Assembly: GCF_937863155.1 (NCBI RefSeq)
Contig: NZ_CALMFB010000074.1
Location: 1-60,568, forward strand
Source: an uncultured Brevundimonas sp.
GTDB taxonomy: Bacteria; Pseudomonadota; Alphaproteobacteria; Caulobacterales; Caulobacteraceae
Length of the DNA stretch: 60,568 bases
Direction of reading: 5' to 3'
The notes below the pieces were generated by a model. The model did no database searches. It had not been told where the DNA came from and worked only from the letters and a program-made list of their open reading frames with translations. Positions within the stretch are counted from its first letter, which is position 1; each line of letters starts with the position of its first letter. Positions 45,441-54,342 of this stretch are shown here, piece after piece. The translations under genes and the position numbers were made by a program.

Positions 45441-46475
45441 TCAACGCAGGGCGCCGACGGCGTCGGAAAGGCTGGAAAATCCTTCGGCGCGCAGCCGGCG
45501 GGCCAGGTCGCGCTTGATGCGGCCCACCAGCCCCGGCCCCTCATAGATCAGCGCCGAATACAGCTGGATCGCGCTGGCCCCCAGGCCGATGCGGCGCCAG
45601 GCGTCTTCGCCCGAAGCGATGCCCCCAACGCCGATTAGCGGCAGACGCCCGCCCGCCGCCTCGGCCGCCGCGATCAGGGCGGCTTCGGCCCGGTCCTTCA
45701 ACGGCGCGCCCGACAGGCCCCCGGCTTCGCCGCGCCAGCCGGATTTCAGCGTCGCGGGCCGGTCCAGAGTGGTGTTGGACACGATCAGGGCGTCGATGCC
45801 GTGCGCCAGGGCGGCCTCGACGATCATGCCGATCTCGGCGCCGTCCAGGTCGGGGGCGATCTTCAGGAAGACGGGAGCCGGGCCGCTGCGCGCCTGACGG
45901 ACGCGGCCCAACAGGTCGTCCAGCGCCGCCCGTCCCTGCAGCGCCCGCAGGCCCGGCGTGTTGGGTGAGGAGATGTTGATGGTGAAATAGTCGGCCCGTC
46001 CCGCCAGGCGCGTCAGGCCCGTCACATAGTCGGCGGCGCGGTCGTCCTGATCCTTGTTGGCCCCCAGATTGGCGCCGACGATCACCCGGGCGGGGCGACG
46101 GTCCAGCCGGGCGGCGAACGCCTCCAGCCCCGCATTGTTGAACCCCATGCGGTTGATGACGGCCCGGTCGGGCGACAGGCGGAACAGGCGTGGCTTGGGA
46201 TTGCCCGCCTGGGGCAGGGGGGTGACCGAGCCGCATTCGACGAAGCCGAATCCCAGTCGCGCCAGTCCGCCCAGCGCCTCGCCATCCTTGTCCAGTCCCG
46301 CCGCCAGTCCGACCGGATTGGGCAGGTTGAGGCCCGCCAGCCGGGTGTGCAGGATCGGATCGTCGGCCGGCGCGACCGGCGCAGGCAGCAACGACAGGGC
46401 CCGCACCGTCAGCCGGTGGGCCGTCTCGGGCGGCAGGCGCCGCATGGCCCAGGCGCCCAGGTCGGCCGGATTCAC
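45441..46475 (-). CDS. pyrD: Dihydroorotate dehydrogenase (quinone), class 2
   Basis: The fourth step of pyrimidine synthesis, oxidising dihydroorotate to orotate with ubiquinone at the inner membrane. 344 residues; the N-terminal helix (DLGAWAMRRLPPETAHRLTVRAL) is the class 2 membrane/quinone part. FMN and substrate motifs: PNPVGLAAGLDKDGEAL, GFGFVECGSVTPLPQAGNPKPRLFRL, NRMGFNNAGLEAF, YFTINISSPNTPGLRALQ with the catalytic Ser region, VSNTTLDRP, and IGVGGIASGEDAWRRI. The start is a GTG overlapping the DUF952 stop (GTGA), indicating coupling. carB of the same pathway is 27 kb away. Confidence 0.96.
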   Translation of the reverse strand: MNPADLGAWAMRRLPPETAHRLTVRALSLLPAPVAPADDPILHTRLAGLNLPNPVGLAAGLDKDGEALGGLARLGFGFVECGSVTPLPQAGNPKPRLFRLSPDRAVINRMGFNNAGLEAFAARLDRRPARVIVGANLGANKDQDDRAADYVTGLTRLAGRADYFTINISSPNTPGLRALQGRAALDDLLGRVRQARSGPAPVFLKIAPDLDGAEIGMIVEAALAHGIDALIVSNTTLDRPATLKSGWRGEAGGLSGAPLKDRAEAALIAAAEAAGGRLPLIGVGGIASGEDAWRRIGLGASAIQLYSALIYEGPGLVGRIKRDLARRLRAEGFSSLSDAVGALR

Positions 46476-46816
46476 GCCGCCGCTCCGATCCGCATCTCGC
46501 CCTCGGCCGTGACGGTCAGGGCGCGTGCGGCGCGGACGCTGTCGGTCGTCAGGCGGCCGTACAGATGGGGGAACAGGGCGCCGCCGCGCGACGGCTCCCA
46601 TACAATGGCCGCGCCATAGACCGTCAGATCGACGTCCAGCAGCACCAGATCGTCGCGGCCCGCATAGTGTTTGGCCGCCGTGCCCGCCAGCTGGTCCTGG
46701 GCCGACAGATGGATATAGCCGTCGCGCAGATCGACGGCCGAGCCGTCATAGCCGCCGCTGGCCCGAATGGCCGTCCAGTCGCCGCGCGAGACGATCTTGT
46801 AGGCCAGGCCGGTCAT
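46472..46816 (-). CDS. DUF952 family protein
   Basis: A 114-residue cytoplasmic protein: MTGLAYKIVSRGDWTAI, GYDGSAVDLRDGYIHLSAQDQLAGTAAKHYAG, LLDVDLTVYGAAIVWEPSRGGALFPHLYGRL. The IHLS and FPHLYG blocks are the DUF952 signature; the fold is related to ADP-ribosyl-type enzymes in some views, but no activity is established. The ATG overlaps the SixA stop (ATGA), and its own stop overlaps the pyrD start, so the three genes are translationally linked. Confidence 0.88.
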   Translation of the reverse strand: MTGLAYKIVSRGDWTAIRASGGYDGSAVDLRDGYIHLSAQDQLAGTAAKHYAGRDDLVLLDVDLTVYGAAIVWEPSRGGALFPHLYGRLTTDSVRAARALTVTAEGEMRIGAAA

Positions 46817-47316
46817 TCCGACGCCTCCAGATCGCGGGGCGTCAGATAGGCCTGATGCGCGCGCCGTCCGGCCGCATCGACGTTGAACACCGCCGTGGCG
46901 CCGGGCGGAAAGCCGCCGGTCATCCGCTCCATCAGGGCAGGCGACGCCGCCGCCTGCAACAGACAGTCGGCGGCCAGGATCTGAATGCCCGGATTGTGCG
47001 CCAGAACCAGCAGACAACCGGCGTCTTCGGCGGCCGCGTCGATCAGGGCGTGCACCGTCTCGGCCGGGGCGTTGTACAGGTCCGGCTCGATCCGCACCTC
47101 GACATCGCCAAAGGCGTCCTGAAGCAGGTCCCAGGTCTGGCGGGTGCGTGCGGCGCTGGACACCAGGGCCAGGTCGGGCCGCAGCCCCTGGGCGGCCAGG
47201 GCGCGTCCCACGCGTACGGCGTCGCTCTGTCCGCGCGCGCTCAGCGGGCGTTCGCGGTCGCCGCCAGGATGGGCGCGCTCGGCTTCGGCGTGTCGCATCA
47301 GGATCAGGCGGTGCAT
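46813..47316 (-). CDS. sixA: Histidine phosphatase family protein, SixA-like
   Basis: A 167-residue phosphatase. The catalytic phospho-His is in LILMRHAEAERAHPGGD (RHG/RHA motif near residue 8), with a second Arg in RPLSARGQSDAVRVG, VSSAARTRQTWDLL, and the second catalytic His in LVLAHNPGIQIL. SixA removes phosphate from His in HPt domains of phosphorelays. With hybrid kinases in the window this fits, but no HPt is nearby. Start ATG 47316 is chosen since MHRLILMRHAEAE matches family N termini; longer reading adds unrelated sequence from the next gene. Confidence 0.88.
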   Translation of the reverse strand: MHRLILMRHAEAERAHPGGDRERPLSARGQSDAVRVGRALAAQGLRPDLALVSSAARTRQTWDLLQDAFGDVEVRIEPDLYNAPAETVHALIDAAAEDAGCLLVLAHNPGIQILAADCLLQAAASPALMERMTGGFPPGATAVFNVDAAGRRAHQAYLTPRDLEASE

Positions 47317-47327
47317 GAGCGTGGCCT

Positions 47328-48104
47328 TTAGGGCCGTTCGCGGTTCAGGGCCAGACCCGGCGCGGGCCGTTTGGACGCGGGCGCAGGCCGCGCGGCCTGG
47401 GGCGTCAGCTCGCCCAGCGCCGCCGCCGCCGCCTCGGCCAGGCCGGGCCGCACCGGCGCATAGGTGCGGCGCGACGCCTCCAGCAGGATGACCCCGGCCG
47501 ATCCGGGGGCGATGCGGCGGGCCGCCTGGTCCCAGCCTTCGGCCAGGGGGAACAGCGGCGGCCAGGGCGGGGCGAACAGGGTGGCGGACCAGGCCATCGG
47601 CTCCAGCCCCGCCTCGCGCACCAGCCGTTCCATCTGGCGCCGGGTGAAGGGGCGGCCGTGGCCGAAGGGGGTGGATTCGGCGCGGGACCACAGGCCACCC
47701 CGCGCCGAGGCGATCAGGATCATCCGCCCCGCCGGCGCCAGGGCGCGCACGGCCTCGGCCAGCATCAGCCGCGCATCGTCGGCCTCTTCTAGGGCATGGA
47801 CCATAAGGATGCGGTCGAAGGCCCCGGCGGCGAAGGGCAGGCGGCCGTCATCGACTAGCACCGAACGGCTGCGCGTCGCGGCGGCGGGCCAGGGTTCGGC
47901 CCCCTGGCCGCCCGGCATGGCGGCGATGCTGCGGCGGGCGCCGACGAACAGATCCAGCCACGGGGTCGCATAGCCCAGGCCCAGAACGTCGCAATTGTCA
48001 GCCTCGCCCCAGGCGTCATGCAGCCGCCGCGCGATCAGACGGCGCGTCAGCACCCCGGCGGGTTCGCCGTAGAAGGCTCTCAGCTCCTCGATGGCGCGGC
48101 GCAT
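47328..48104 (-). CDS. Class I SAM-dependent methyltransferase
   Basis: A 258-residue cytoplasmic protein. The start ATG 48104 (MRRAIEELRAFYGEPAG) fits the conserved N terminus of this alphaproteobacterial family. The Rossmann part: NCDVLGLGYATPWLDLF in place of the usual GxGxG loop, SVLVDDGRLPFAAGAFDRILMVHALEEADDARLMLAEAVRALAPAGRMILI with the acidic SAM residue, and FTRRQMERLVREAGLEPMAWSATLF. The last 25 residues are low complexity. Its target is unknown. It ends 11 nt before sixA and is divergent from gloB. Confidence 0.88.
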   Translation of the reverse strand: MRRAIEELRAFYGEPAGVLTRRLIARRLHDAWGEADNCDVLGLGYATPWLDLFVGARRSIAAMPGGQGAEPWPAAATRSRSVLVDDGRLPFAAGAFDRILMVHALEEADDARLMLAEAVRALAPAGRMILIASARGGLWSRAESTPFGHGRPFTRRQMERLVREAGLEPMAWSATLFAPPWPPLFPLAEGWDQAARRIAPGSAGVILLEASRRTYAPVRPGLAEAAAAALGELTPQAARPAPASKRPAPGLALNRERP

Positions 48105-48149
48105 GGGTGCAGCATAGGCCCGGCGGCCCTCAGCGGCTAGGATGGTGGG

Positions 48150-48878
48150 ATGACGATGGACATCCGCCTGTTCCCCTGCCTGAGCGACAACTATGGCCTG
48201 CTGGTGCGCGATGGCGCGACCGGAACGGTGGCGGTGATCGACACGCCCGACGCCGACCGCATTCAGGCCGAACTGGCGGCCAGCGGCTGGGGCCGGCTGG
48301 ACCTGATCCTGAACACCCACTGGCACCCCGACCATACCGGCGGCAATGCGGTGCTGAAGGCGACGACGGGCTGCGAGATCGTGGGGCCGGAAGAGGTGCG
48401 CCGCGCCGCGCCGCTGGATCGCGTGGTCGTCGGCGGCGACACGGTGCAGCTGGGCGCGACCACGCTGGAAGTCACCGATGCGCCGGGGCACACCCTGGGG
48501 CATGTCGTCTATCGCAGCGCGGCGGACCATGAAGCCTTCGTCGGCGACGTGCTGTTCGCCCTGGGGTGCGGGCGGCTGTTCGAGGGGACGCCTGAACAGA
48601 TGTGGGCCAGCCTTCAGACCCTGGCCGCCTGGCCCGATCAGACCCGCATCTGGTGCGCGCATGAATACACCGCGTCCAACGCCCGCTTCGCCCTGAGCCT
48701 GAATGACAGCGCCCAGATGCAGGCCCACGCCCAGGCCATCTTCGATGCGCGAGCGCGGGGCGAACCCACCGTGCCGACGACCCTGGGCGTCGAAAAGCGG
48801 CTGAACCCCTTTTTGACGGCGCGCGATGCGGCCCAGTTCGCGGCGCGCCGGGCAGCCAAGGATGGGTTCACCGGATAG
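48150..48878 (+). CDS. gloB: Hydroxyacylglutathione hydrolase (glyoxalase II)
   Basis: Hydrolyses S-lactoylglutathione to lactate and glutathione, completing methylglyoxal detoxification. A metallo-beta-lactamase fold of 242 residues, close to the usual 255. Metal motif LNTHWHPDHTGGNAVLK (HxHxDH near residue 56), then DAPGHTLGHVVY, AFVGDVLFALGCGRLFEGTPEQMW, CAHEYTASNARFAL, and the C-terminal glyoxalase part TVPTTLGVEKRLNPFL. The ATG 48156 (MDIRLFPCLSDNYG) is an alternative start. Divergent from the methyltransferase with 45 bp between. Confidence 0.96.
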   Translation: MTMDIRLFPCLSDNYGLLVRDGATGTVAVIDTPDADRIQAELAASGWGRLDLILNTHWHPDHTGGNAVLKATTGCEIVGPEEVRRAAPLDRVVVGGDTVQLGATTLEVTDAPGHTLGHVVYRSAADHEAFVGDVLFALGCGRLFEGTPEQMWASLQTLAAWPDQTRIWCAHEYTASNARFALSLNDSAQMQAHAQAIFDARARGEPTVPTTLGVEKRLNPFLTARDAAQFAARRAAKDGFTG

Positions 48879-48889
48879 GCAGGTCCGCC

Positions 48890-50578
48890 TTATTTGGCGA
48901 TGCGCAGATTCTCGATGGCCCCGGCGATGCGGTCGAAGGCCTGGCCGATACCGCCGGCGTTCGACACGTTGAAATAGTTGGCCGGAACGGTGGCGCAGCC
49001 GCGCAGCAGCTCCTGGGTCCGCGTGTCGACCTGGACCCCCACGGTGTACAGGATCACGTCATTGGCCCTCAGATTGACGCACAGCTCCTCCAGCCGGCTG
49101 TCCATGGCGTTGCGCCGCTGGGTGCCGCTGGAGCTGGACCCCACGCCCAGGCGGTTCTGCCAGATCATGCCGACGCCGGTATAGGTCGAGTTGTCGGGGT
49201 TGGACGCGGTGTTGTTCACGTTCTCGCCGTCGGTCATCAGGATGATGATCTTCTGCAGCCGCTCGGTCCCATAGGCGCGACCGTCGCGATAGGGGGCGTT
49301 CGGCGACAGGGCGTGCCAGCCCCACATCAGGCCCATGGGGATGTTGGTGGTGCCGGTCGCGGCCATGCGGCTGACGGCGCTTTTCAGGCCTTCGTAGTTG
49401 TCGGTCAGGCGCATGACCGGCTCAAGCCCGCAACCCTGGTTCGGACCCAGGTTCACGCCGATGCCGCTGCGCAGACGGCTGCGGACATATTTGCTGTCGT
49501 CCTTGCCCAGGCGGTCCCAGGCCTGAAGCCGCAGGGTGTTGGTCAGGGTGCTGAGCAGGTTGCTGATCAGGCCCGTCAGGCTGGTGGTCGGCTCGTCCAG
49601 ATAGTCGTTGTCGTAGCTGTAGTTGCGCCAGGTGCTGTCATTCGGGAAGGTGTCGCGGTCCGGGCTGTCCGGCGCGAAATAGGGCACGAACATCGTCGCC
49701 TGGTTGCCGGATGACGGCGCCGTGTCGCGCACGTCGTTGGGATAGGGCCGGCTTTCGATACAGCCGCTCCAGCCGATCTGCATGGTGTCCAGAAGGGCGA
49801 ACCGGTCCTGGCCGGTTGCGAACAGGCCGGTGGCGCCGGTCGAGCCGGTGTGGTTGGTCGCGCGGCTGACCCAGCCCAGGTTGCTGGCGCCGGTGCGGTT
49901 GCCGGTGCTGGAGAAGCCCGCGTGCGGCCGCACGGTCATGGAGAAGGGCACCAGGGCGATCTTGACCGCATCGGGTTCGACGCTGCGCGCGTCGGCGGCG
50001 GCCAGGCGGTCGATCAGGTCGCGCGCCGCCGTCTTGGTGTTGGTCAGCTTGGTCCCCTGCATCGAGCCGGTGTTGTCCAGCACCAGGGCGATCTCGACCA
50101 TCTTGTTGGAGCGATAGACTTCCGAATGGGCGCCCACCGGCAGCTTGTCGTCCATGAACTGGCCGTAGGGCGGCAGGAAGATGTTGGCCACCAGCGCCTT
50201 CACATCGACCTTGGATTTGGCCACCACAATGCCTTCCTCGTTCAGGACGAAGGAGGTCTGGTCCTCACGCAGGGTGATCTGCGGATAGGCCTTCAGATTG
50301 GCGCGCAGGGCCGCCAGGCCGACGGTGCTGATCTCGGCGTTGGTGGTGTAGGGCGAGCGGGCGGCGGCCAGGGCGGCGGCGTCCAGCGCATCCTGCAGGT
50401 TGACCCGCACGGTCGAGGCGCGGTGGATGTCCACTCCGCCCAGAGTCATCAGGATCAGAGGCGGCAGGCTGAGGGCGAAGATCATCGCCACATTGCCGCG
50501 CCGGGCGCGCGCGAACCGGCCCGCAAAGCCTTTCAGCCTGCGCGTCCAGTCGCCCACGACATGCCCGATACCGCCCAT
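48890..50578 (-). CDS. TadG-like pilus assembly/vWA domain protein
   Basis: A protein of about 562 residues. Start ATG 50578 (MGGIGHVVGDW) is chosen over TTG 50617 because GGGACGG lies before it. An N-terminal TadE/TadG-type segment, RRGNVAMIFALSLPPLILMTLGGVDIHRAS, resembles a prepilin-like helix and is followed by the alanine-rich VNLQDALDAAALAAAR. Then a von Willebrand A domain: VEIALVLDNTGSMQGTKL (DxGxS MIDAS), a central region with paired Cys, and IIILMTDGENVN with a second MIDAS Thr/Asp. It likely sits in the inner membrane with its body outside. No other tad genes are nearby. Confidence 0.87.
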   Translation of the reverse strand: MGGIGHVVGDWTRRLKGFAGRFARARRGNVAMIFALSLPPLILMTLGGVDIHRASTVRVNLQDALDAAALAAARSPYTTNAEISTVGLAALRANLKAYPQITLREDQTSFVLNEEGIVVAKSKVDVKALVANIFLPPYGQFMDDKLPVGAHSEVYRSNKMVEIALVLDNTGSMQGTKLTNTKTAARDLIDRLAAADARSVEPDAVKIALVPFSMTVRPHAGFSSTGNRTGASNLGWVSRATNHTGSTGATGLFATGQDRFALLDTMQIGWSGCIESRPYPNDVRDTAPSSGNQATMFVPYFAPDSPDRDTFPNDSTWRNYSYDNDYLDEPTTSLTGLISNLLSTLTNTLRLQAWDRLGKDDSKYVRSRLRSGIGVNLGPNQGCGLEPVMRLTDNYEGLKSAVSRMAATGTTNIPMGLMWGWHALSPNAPYRDGRAYGTERLQKIIILMTDGENVNNTASNPDNSTYTGVGMIWQNRLGVGSSSSGTQRRNAMDSRLEELCVNLRANDVILYTVGVQVDTRTQELLRGCATVPANYFNVSNAGGIGQAFDRIAGAIENLRIAK

Positions 50579-50670
50579 CTGCGTCCGTCCCTGATCGCGG
50601 ACGCACACGTCCGCCAAGGGTCCAGCATGCCGGTCGAGCGTTAAGGAAGGGCCTATCGGCCAAGGTTAAC

Positions 50671-50692
50671 GGGCGCGGCCGGAACCGCGCCC
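50671..50692 (-). terminator. Hairpin after the M2 peptidase gene
   Basis: GGGCGCGG (50671-50678) and CCGCGCCC (50685-50692) make an 8-bp GC stem with a 6-nt loop just downstream of the peptidase stop on the minus strand, followed by GTTAACCTT. The lack of a U run makes termination uncertain. Confidence 0.4.
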
Positions 50693-50699
50693 GCCGGGG

Positions 50700-52553
50700 T
50701 CAGCCTTCCCAGCCGCAGTTCTTGCCGCGGTTCTGGGTCTCCAGCCAGGTGTTCAGCGGCGCGAAATAGTCGGCCACGGCCGAGGCGTCGTTGCCGTTTT
50801 CGCCGGTGAAGGCGGCCATGGCCTCTTGCCACGGACGCGACTGGCCCATCTCCATCATGGCGTTGAAACGGCTGCCGACCTCGGTGTTCCCATAGATGGA
50901 GCAGCGGTGCAGCGGCCCGGTCCAGCCCGCCATCTTGCAGGCCGCGCGGTGGAACTGGAACTGGTAGATGTGGGCCAGGAAATAGCGCGTGTACGGCGTG
51001 TTTCCGGGGATGTGATATTTGGCGCCGGGGTCGAAGGCGTCGGCCGGGCGCGGGCCGGGCGGAACCAGGCCCTGGTATTTCAGCATATTGGCCGTCCAGG
51101 CGTCGTTATAGCCTTCCGGCGCCGTGCGGCCCGAGAAGACGTCCCAGCGCCAGCGGTCGACCATCAGGCCGAACGGCAGGAAGGCGATCTTGTCCAGCGC
51201 CATCTTCAGCAGGAAGGGAATGTCCTCCTCGGCGCCCGGCACCGTGTCCAAAAGGCCGATCTGGTTCAGATAGGTGGGGGTGGTCGCCGACAGGCCGACA
51301 AAGTCGCCGATGGCCTCGTGGAAGCCGTCGTTGGCGCCGTTGCGGAACAGGAAGGGCTGGTCCTTGTAGGCGCGCTGATAGACGTTGTGCCCCAGTTCGT
51401 GGTGCACGGTGTAGAAGTCGTCGGCGTTCACCTGGGTGCACATCTTGATGCGCACGTCCTCCAGATTGTCCAGGTCCCAGGCCGAGGCGTGGCAGACCAC
51501 CTCACGGTCGCGCGGGCGGGTGATCTGGCTGCGTTCCCAGAAGGTTTCCGGCAGGGGCGCAATGCCCAACGAGGTGTAGAAACCCTCGCCGGTCTTGACC
51601 ATGCGGGTGGCGTCGTACTGGGCGCGGGTCAGCAGTTCCGTCAGGTCGTAACCCTGGCCCTCGGCCGTGCCGGGCGGGGCCACGACGTCATAGATATTGC
51701 CCCACTGCTGGGACCACATATTGCCCAAGAGGTCGGCGCGGATCGGGCCGCTGTCAGGCTGGACCGCGTCGCCATAGCGGGCGTTCAGCCGACCGCGCAC
51801 ATAGCAGTGCAGGTTCTCGTAGAACGGCTTGACCTGATTCCACAGCCGGTCGGTTTCGGCCGCGAAGGCGTCGGGCGCCATGTCATAGCCGGCGCGCCAC
51901 ATGGCGCCGGTGTCGGCGTATCCCAGCTCGCGGCTGCCTTCGTTGGCGATGGCGACCATGCGGGCGTAGTCGTCGCGCATCACCGGCGAAATGGTGCGCC
52001 AGCCTTCGTACAGAGCCTTGGTCTCGGCCGGGTCGCGGCTAGCGGCCATCTTGATGGTGGCGTCGTCCAGGGTGATCTGCTCGCCCTTGAAGGCGAATTT
52101 ACCGGTCGCATAGGTCGAATCCAGCCGGGTGGTGATGTCGGCCAGCTCGGCCGCCGCGCCCGGCCGGTTGGGGGCGGGCAACACCAGGCCCAGGCGCAGC
52201 AGGTTCAGCTTGCGCCGCACGTCGGCGGGAACCTGGACGTCGTTGAAGCGGGCGGCCTCATTGGCCAGCTGCACCGACATTTCCGTGGCCTGGGCGTTGG
52301 CCCGGCTTTCCAGCCACATGGTGTCGAAGGTGATGTTGGTGGCCCGGACCCATTGAACCCGCGCCACGTATTCGGCCATTTCGGCCAGGCGCGCCTCGGC
52401 GTCGGCGACGAAGGCGGTCGCGCCCTGGGGCGTGGCGGGGAAGGCGGCGGCGGCCTGGGGGGCGGCGGCCGAGGTCGGTTGGGCCAGAGTCGGCTGGGCC
52501 AGGCCGCAGCTCAGGGCGCAGGCGGCGACGGCGGCCAGAAGGTTGCGCTTCAT
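50700..52553 (-). CDS. M2 family metallopeptidase (peptidyl-dipeptidase A/ACE-like)
   Basis: A 617-residue periplasmic zinc dipeptidyl carboxypeptidase related to angiotensin-converting enzyme. The signal peptide is KRNLLAAVAACALSCGLAQPTLAQ. The zinc motif is VHHELGHNVYQRAYK near residue 385 (HExxH), with the third ligand Glu in GANDGFHEAIGDFVGLS. Other M2 landmarks: ELGYADTGAMWRAGYDM, ICTQVNADDFYTVHHELG as MCTQVNADDFYTV, FLPFGLMVDRWRWDVFSG, KYHIPGNTPYTRYFLAHIYQFQFHRA, CSIYGNTEVGSRFNAMMEMG. Start ATG 52553 fits the signal peptide; the longer frame runs into mtgA. It likely trims peptides for uptake. Confidence 0.94.
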   Translation of the reverse strand: MKRNLLAAVAACALSCGLAQPTLAQPTSAAAPQAAAAFPATPQGATAFVADAEARLAEMAEYVARVQWVRATNITFDTMWLESRANAQATEMSVQLANEAARFNDVQVPADVRRKLNLLRLGLVLPAPNRPGAAAELADITTRLDSTYATGKFAFKGEQITLDDATIKMAASRDPAETKALYEGWRTISPVMRDDYARMVAIANEGSRELGYADTGAMWRAGYDMAPDAFAAETDRLWNQVKPFYENLHCYVRGRLNARYGDAVQPDSGPIRADLLGNMWSQQWGNIYDVVAPPGTAEGQGYDLTELLTRAQYDATRMVKTGEGFYTSLGIAPLPETFWERSQITRPRDREVVCHASAWDLDNLEDVRIKMCTQVNADDFYTVHHELGHNVYQRAYKDQPFLFRNGANDGFHEAIGDFVGLSATTPTYLNQIGLLDTVPGAEEDIPFLLKMALDKIAFLPFGLMVDRWRWDVFSGRTAPEGYNDAWTANMLKYQGLVPPGPRPADAFDPGAKYHIPGNTPYTRYFLAHIYQFQFHRAACKMAGWTGPLHRCSIYGNTEVGSRFNAMMEMGQSRPWQEAMAAFTGENGNDASAVADYFAPLNTWLETQNRGKNCGWEG

Positions 52554-52642
52554 CGGATCGTTTCTCCCGAACGCCGTCCCTCGCGGACGGTCTGATCGCC
52601 GCGCATGGGAAGGCCAGCGGAGCCGTTCCGTCAAGCGGCGCC

Positions 52643-53338
52643 TTATCTCAGAACGCAGGCGGCCAGGCCTTCGCCCCGCACCGTGCCCATGGCGGCCTGG
52701 ATGCGGCCGGCGCGGCGACGGACATAGGGGCCGGGGCTGGCGGCTTGATAGCGGCGGGGGCTGGGCAGGATGGCCGCCAGCCGCGCCGCCTCGCGCGGGG
52801 TCAGATCGGCGGCGCTCTTGCCGTACCAGCGGCGGGCGGCGGCCTCGGCGCCATAGACGCCCGGCGCCCATTCGGCCACGTTCAGATAGACCTCCATGAT
52901 CCGGCGTTTGCCCCACAGGGTCTCGATCAGAAGGGTGTAGCCGGCCTCGAACCCCTTGCGCACCCAGTCGCGGCCCGGCCACAGAAAGACGTTCTTGGCG
53001 GTCTGCTGGCTGATGGTCGAACCGCCGCGCACCTTTCGGCCGCGCGCATTGCTGTCCAGCGCCTTTTCGATGGCCTTGAAGTCGAAGCCGCGGTGTTCGC
53101 AGAAGCGGGCGTCCTCGGCCGCGATCACCGCTTCGACCAGACGCGGCGAGATGTCGTCGATGCCGCGCCAGTGATAGGTCAGGCCGTTCCCGGCCACCGC
53201 CTGCTTGACCATCAGCAGGGTGGTGGGCGGCGGCACGATGCGGTGGATGGCCACCGCCCCGATCGGCAGCAGCGCCAGGATCAGCAGGGCCGTCAGGATC
53301 GGCCGCCCGCGCCTCTTGATCTGATCCACCCCGCTCAT
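52643..53338 (-). CDS. mtgA: Monofunctional biosynthetic peptidoglycan transglycosylase
   Basis: Polymerises lipid II into glycan strands in the periplasm. 231 residues, GT51 family. An N-terminal membrane anchor ([21 protein letters not shown]) precedes the catalytic domain: [17 protein letters not shown] with the catalytic Glu, [36 protein letters not shown] with the QxxKN motif, and [47 protein letters not shown]. It lies upstream of the M2 peptidase gene on the same strand, 89 nt apart. Confidence 0.95.
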   Translation of the reverse strand: MSGVDQIKRRGRPILTALLILALLPIGAVAIHRIVPPPTTLLMVKQAVAGNGLTYHWRGIDDISPRLVEAVIAAEDARFCEHRGFDFKAIEKALDSNARGRKVRGGSTISQQTAKNVFLWPGRDWVRKGFEAGYTLLIETLWGKRRIMEVYLNVAEWAPGVYGAEAAARRWYGKSAADLTPREAARLAAILPSPRRYQAASPGPYVRRRAGRIQAAMGTVRGEGLAACVLR

Positions 53339-53376
53339 GGGCCTTAGGCTTCCGCCATCACGGCCAAGGTTGCAAG

Positions 53377-54342
53377 TCAGAGATCGGCGATCCCCGCCTG
53401 ACCGTCTTCGTCGGCCCAGGCCAGGCGGCGGGCGTCGGCGTCGAACGTCAGGGCGACGATGGGCGCGCCCTTGTCGGCGCGAACGCGGTCCAGCCCCTGA
53501 CCCGCCGGATCGGCGACCCAGACCCGGCCGTCGTTCAGACCGGCGGCGACGCGGCCATGGCTGGGCCGGGCGGCGACCAGATTGACCAGGCTGGCCTCGT
53601 CATAGCCGATCTCGGTCGCCTCGCGCCCCATCGGTCCCTGCGATCCCTCGAACGGCCACAGCACCACGCCCTGGGCGCCCGGCGTGACCAGCAGGCGGCC
53701 GTTGGCGGCGAAGGCCAGGTTGCGGATCTTTCCGGGATAGCCGCCCATGCGCATGTTGCGCTGATCCTTCATGCGCCAGCCGTGCAGCTGATTGTCCTGC
53801 ATGGTGGTGACCACAAAGGCGCCGTCGGGCGACCAGGCCACGCCGGTGTGCGACCCGGCCCATTTCAGCATCGTCGGCTGTTGCTGGGCGATACGGGCGA
53901 ACCACAGGGCCGCCCCGCCATAGGTCGAGGCGGCTATGCGCCGACCCTTGGGATCGAAGGCCACGCCCGACACCGTGCGCTCATGCGAAAAGTCGCGGCG
54001 GAAATGGGTGTCGGCCGGGTCGATGACCGAAAGGGTGCGGCCGAAGGCGAAGGCCACCAGTCCCGTCTCGGGCGCCGCGTCGATGGCGTCGATCCACTGG
54101 CCCTTGGCGGTGGCCAGGACGACGGACTCGCCGCGCCGGCTCCAGACCACCTTGCCGTCGTCGCCGCCGGTGATGATCCCGTCGCCCGACGGATGAACGC
54201 AGGCGCACAGGACGGCGCCGTCATGCGCCTCGGCCCGTTCGCCGCTCTCGAACACCACCGCCCCGTCGCCCAGGGCGAAGACGGCGCCGGTCGCATCGAA
54301 CAGGGCGGCGGTGACCTGGGCGTCGAAGGTGAAGGTCTTCAC
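53377..54342 (-). CDS. WD40 repeat protein linked to CobW GTPase
   Basis: A 321-residue beta-propeller protein starting at a GTG that overlaps the CobW stop (GTGA). Repeats can be traced by recurring blocks such as [90 protein letters not shown] and [16 protein letters not shown]. No signal peptide, so probably cytoplasmic. Such propellers usually bind partner proteins. Its coupling to CobW suggests a complex or shared metal-limitation response; no biochemical role is known to me. Confidence 0.85.
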   Translation of the reverse strand: MKTFTFDAQVTAALFDATGAVFALGDGAVVFESGERAEAHDGAVLCACVHPSGDGIITGGDDGKVVWSRRGESVVLATAKGQWIDAIDAAPETGLVAFAFGRTLSVIDPADTHFRRDFSHERTVSGVAFDPKGRRIAASTYGGAALWFARIAQQQPTMLKWAGSHTGVAWSPDGAFVVTTMQDNQLHGWRMKDQRNMRMGGYPGKIRNLAFAANGRLLVTPGAQGVVLWPFEGSQGPMGREATEIGYDEASLVNLVAARPSHGRVAAGLNDGRVWVADPAGQGLDRVRADKGAPIVALTFDADARRLAWADEDGQAGIADL

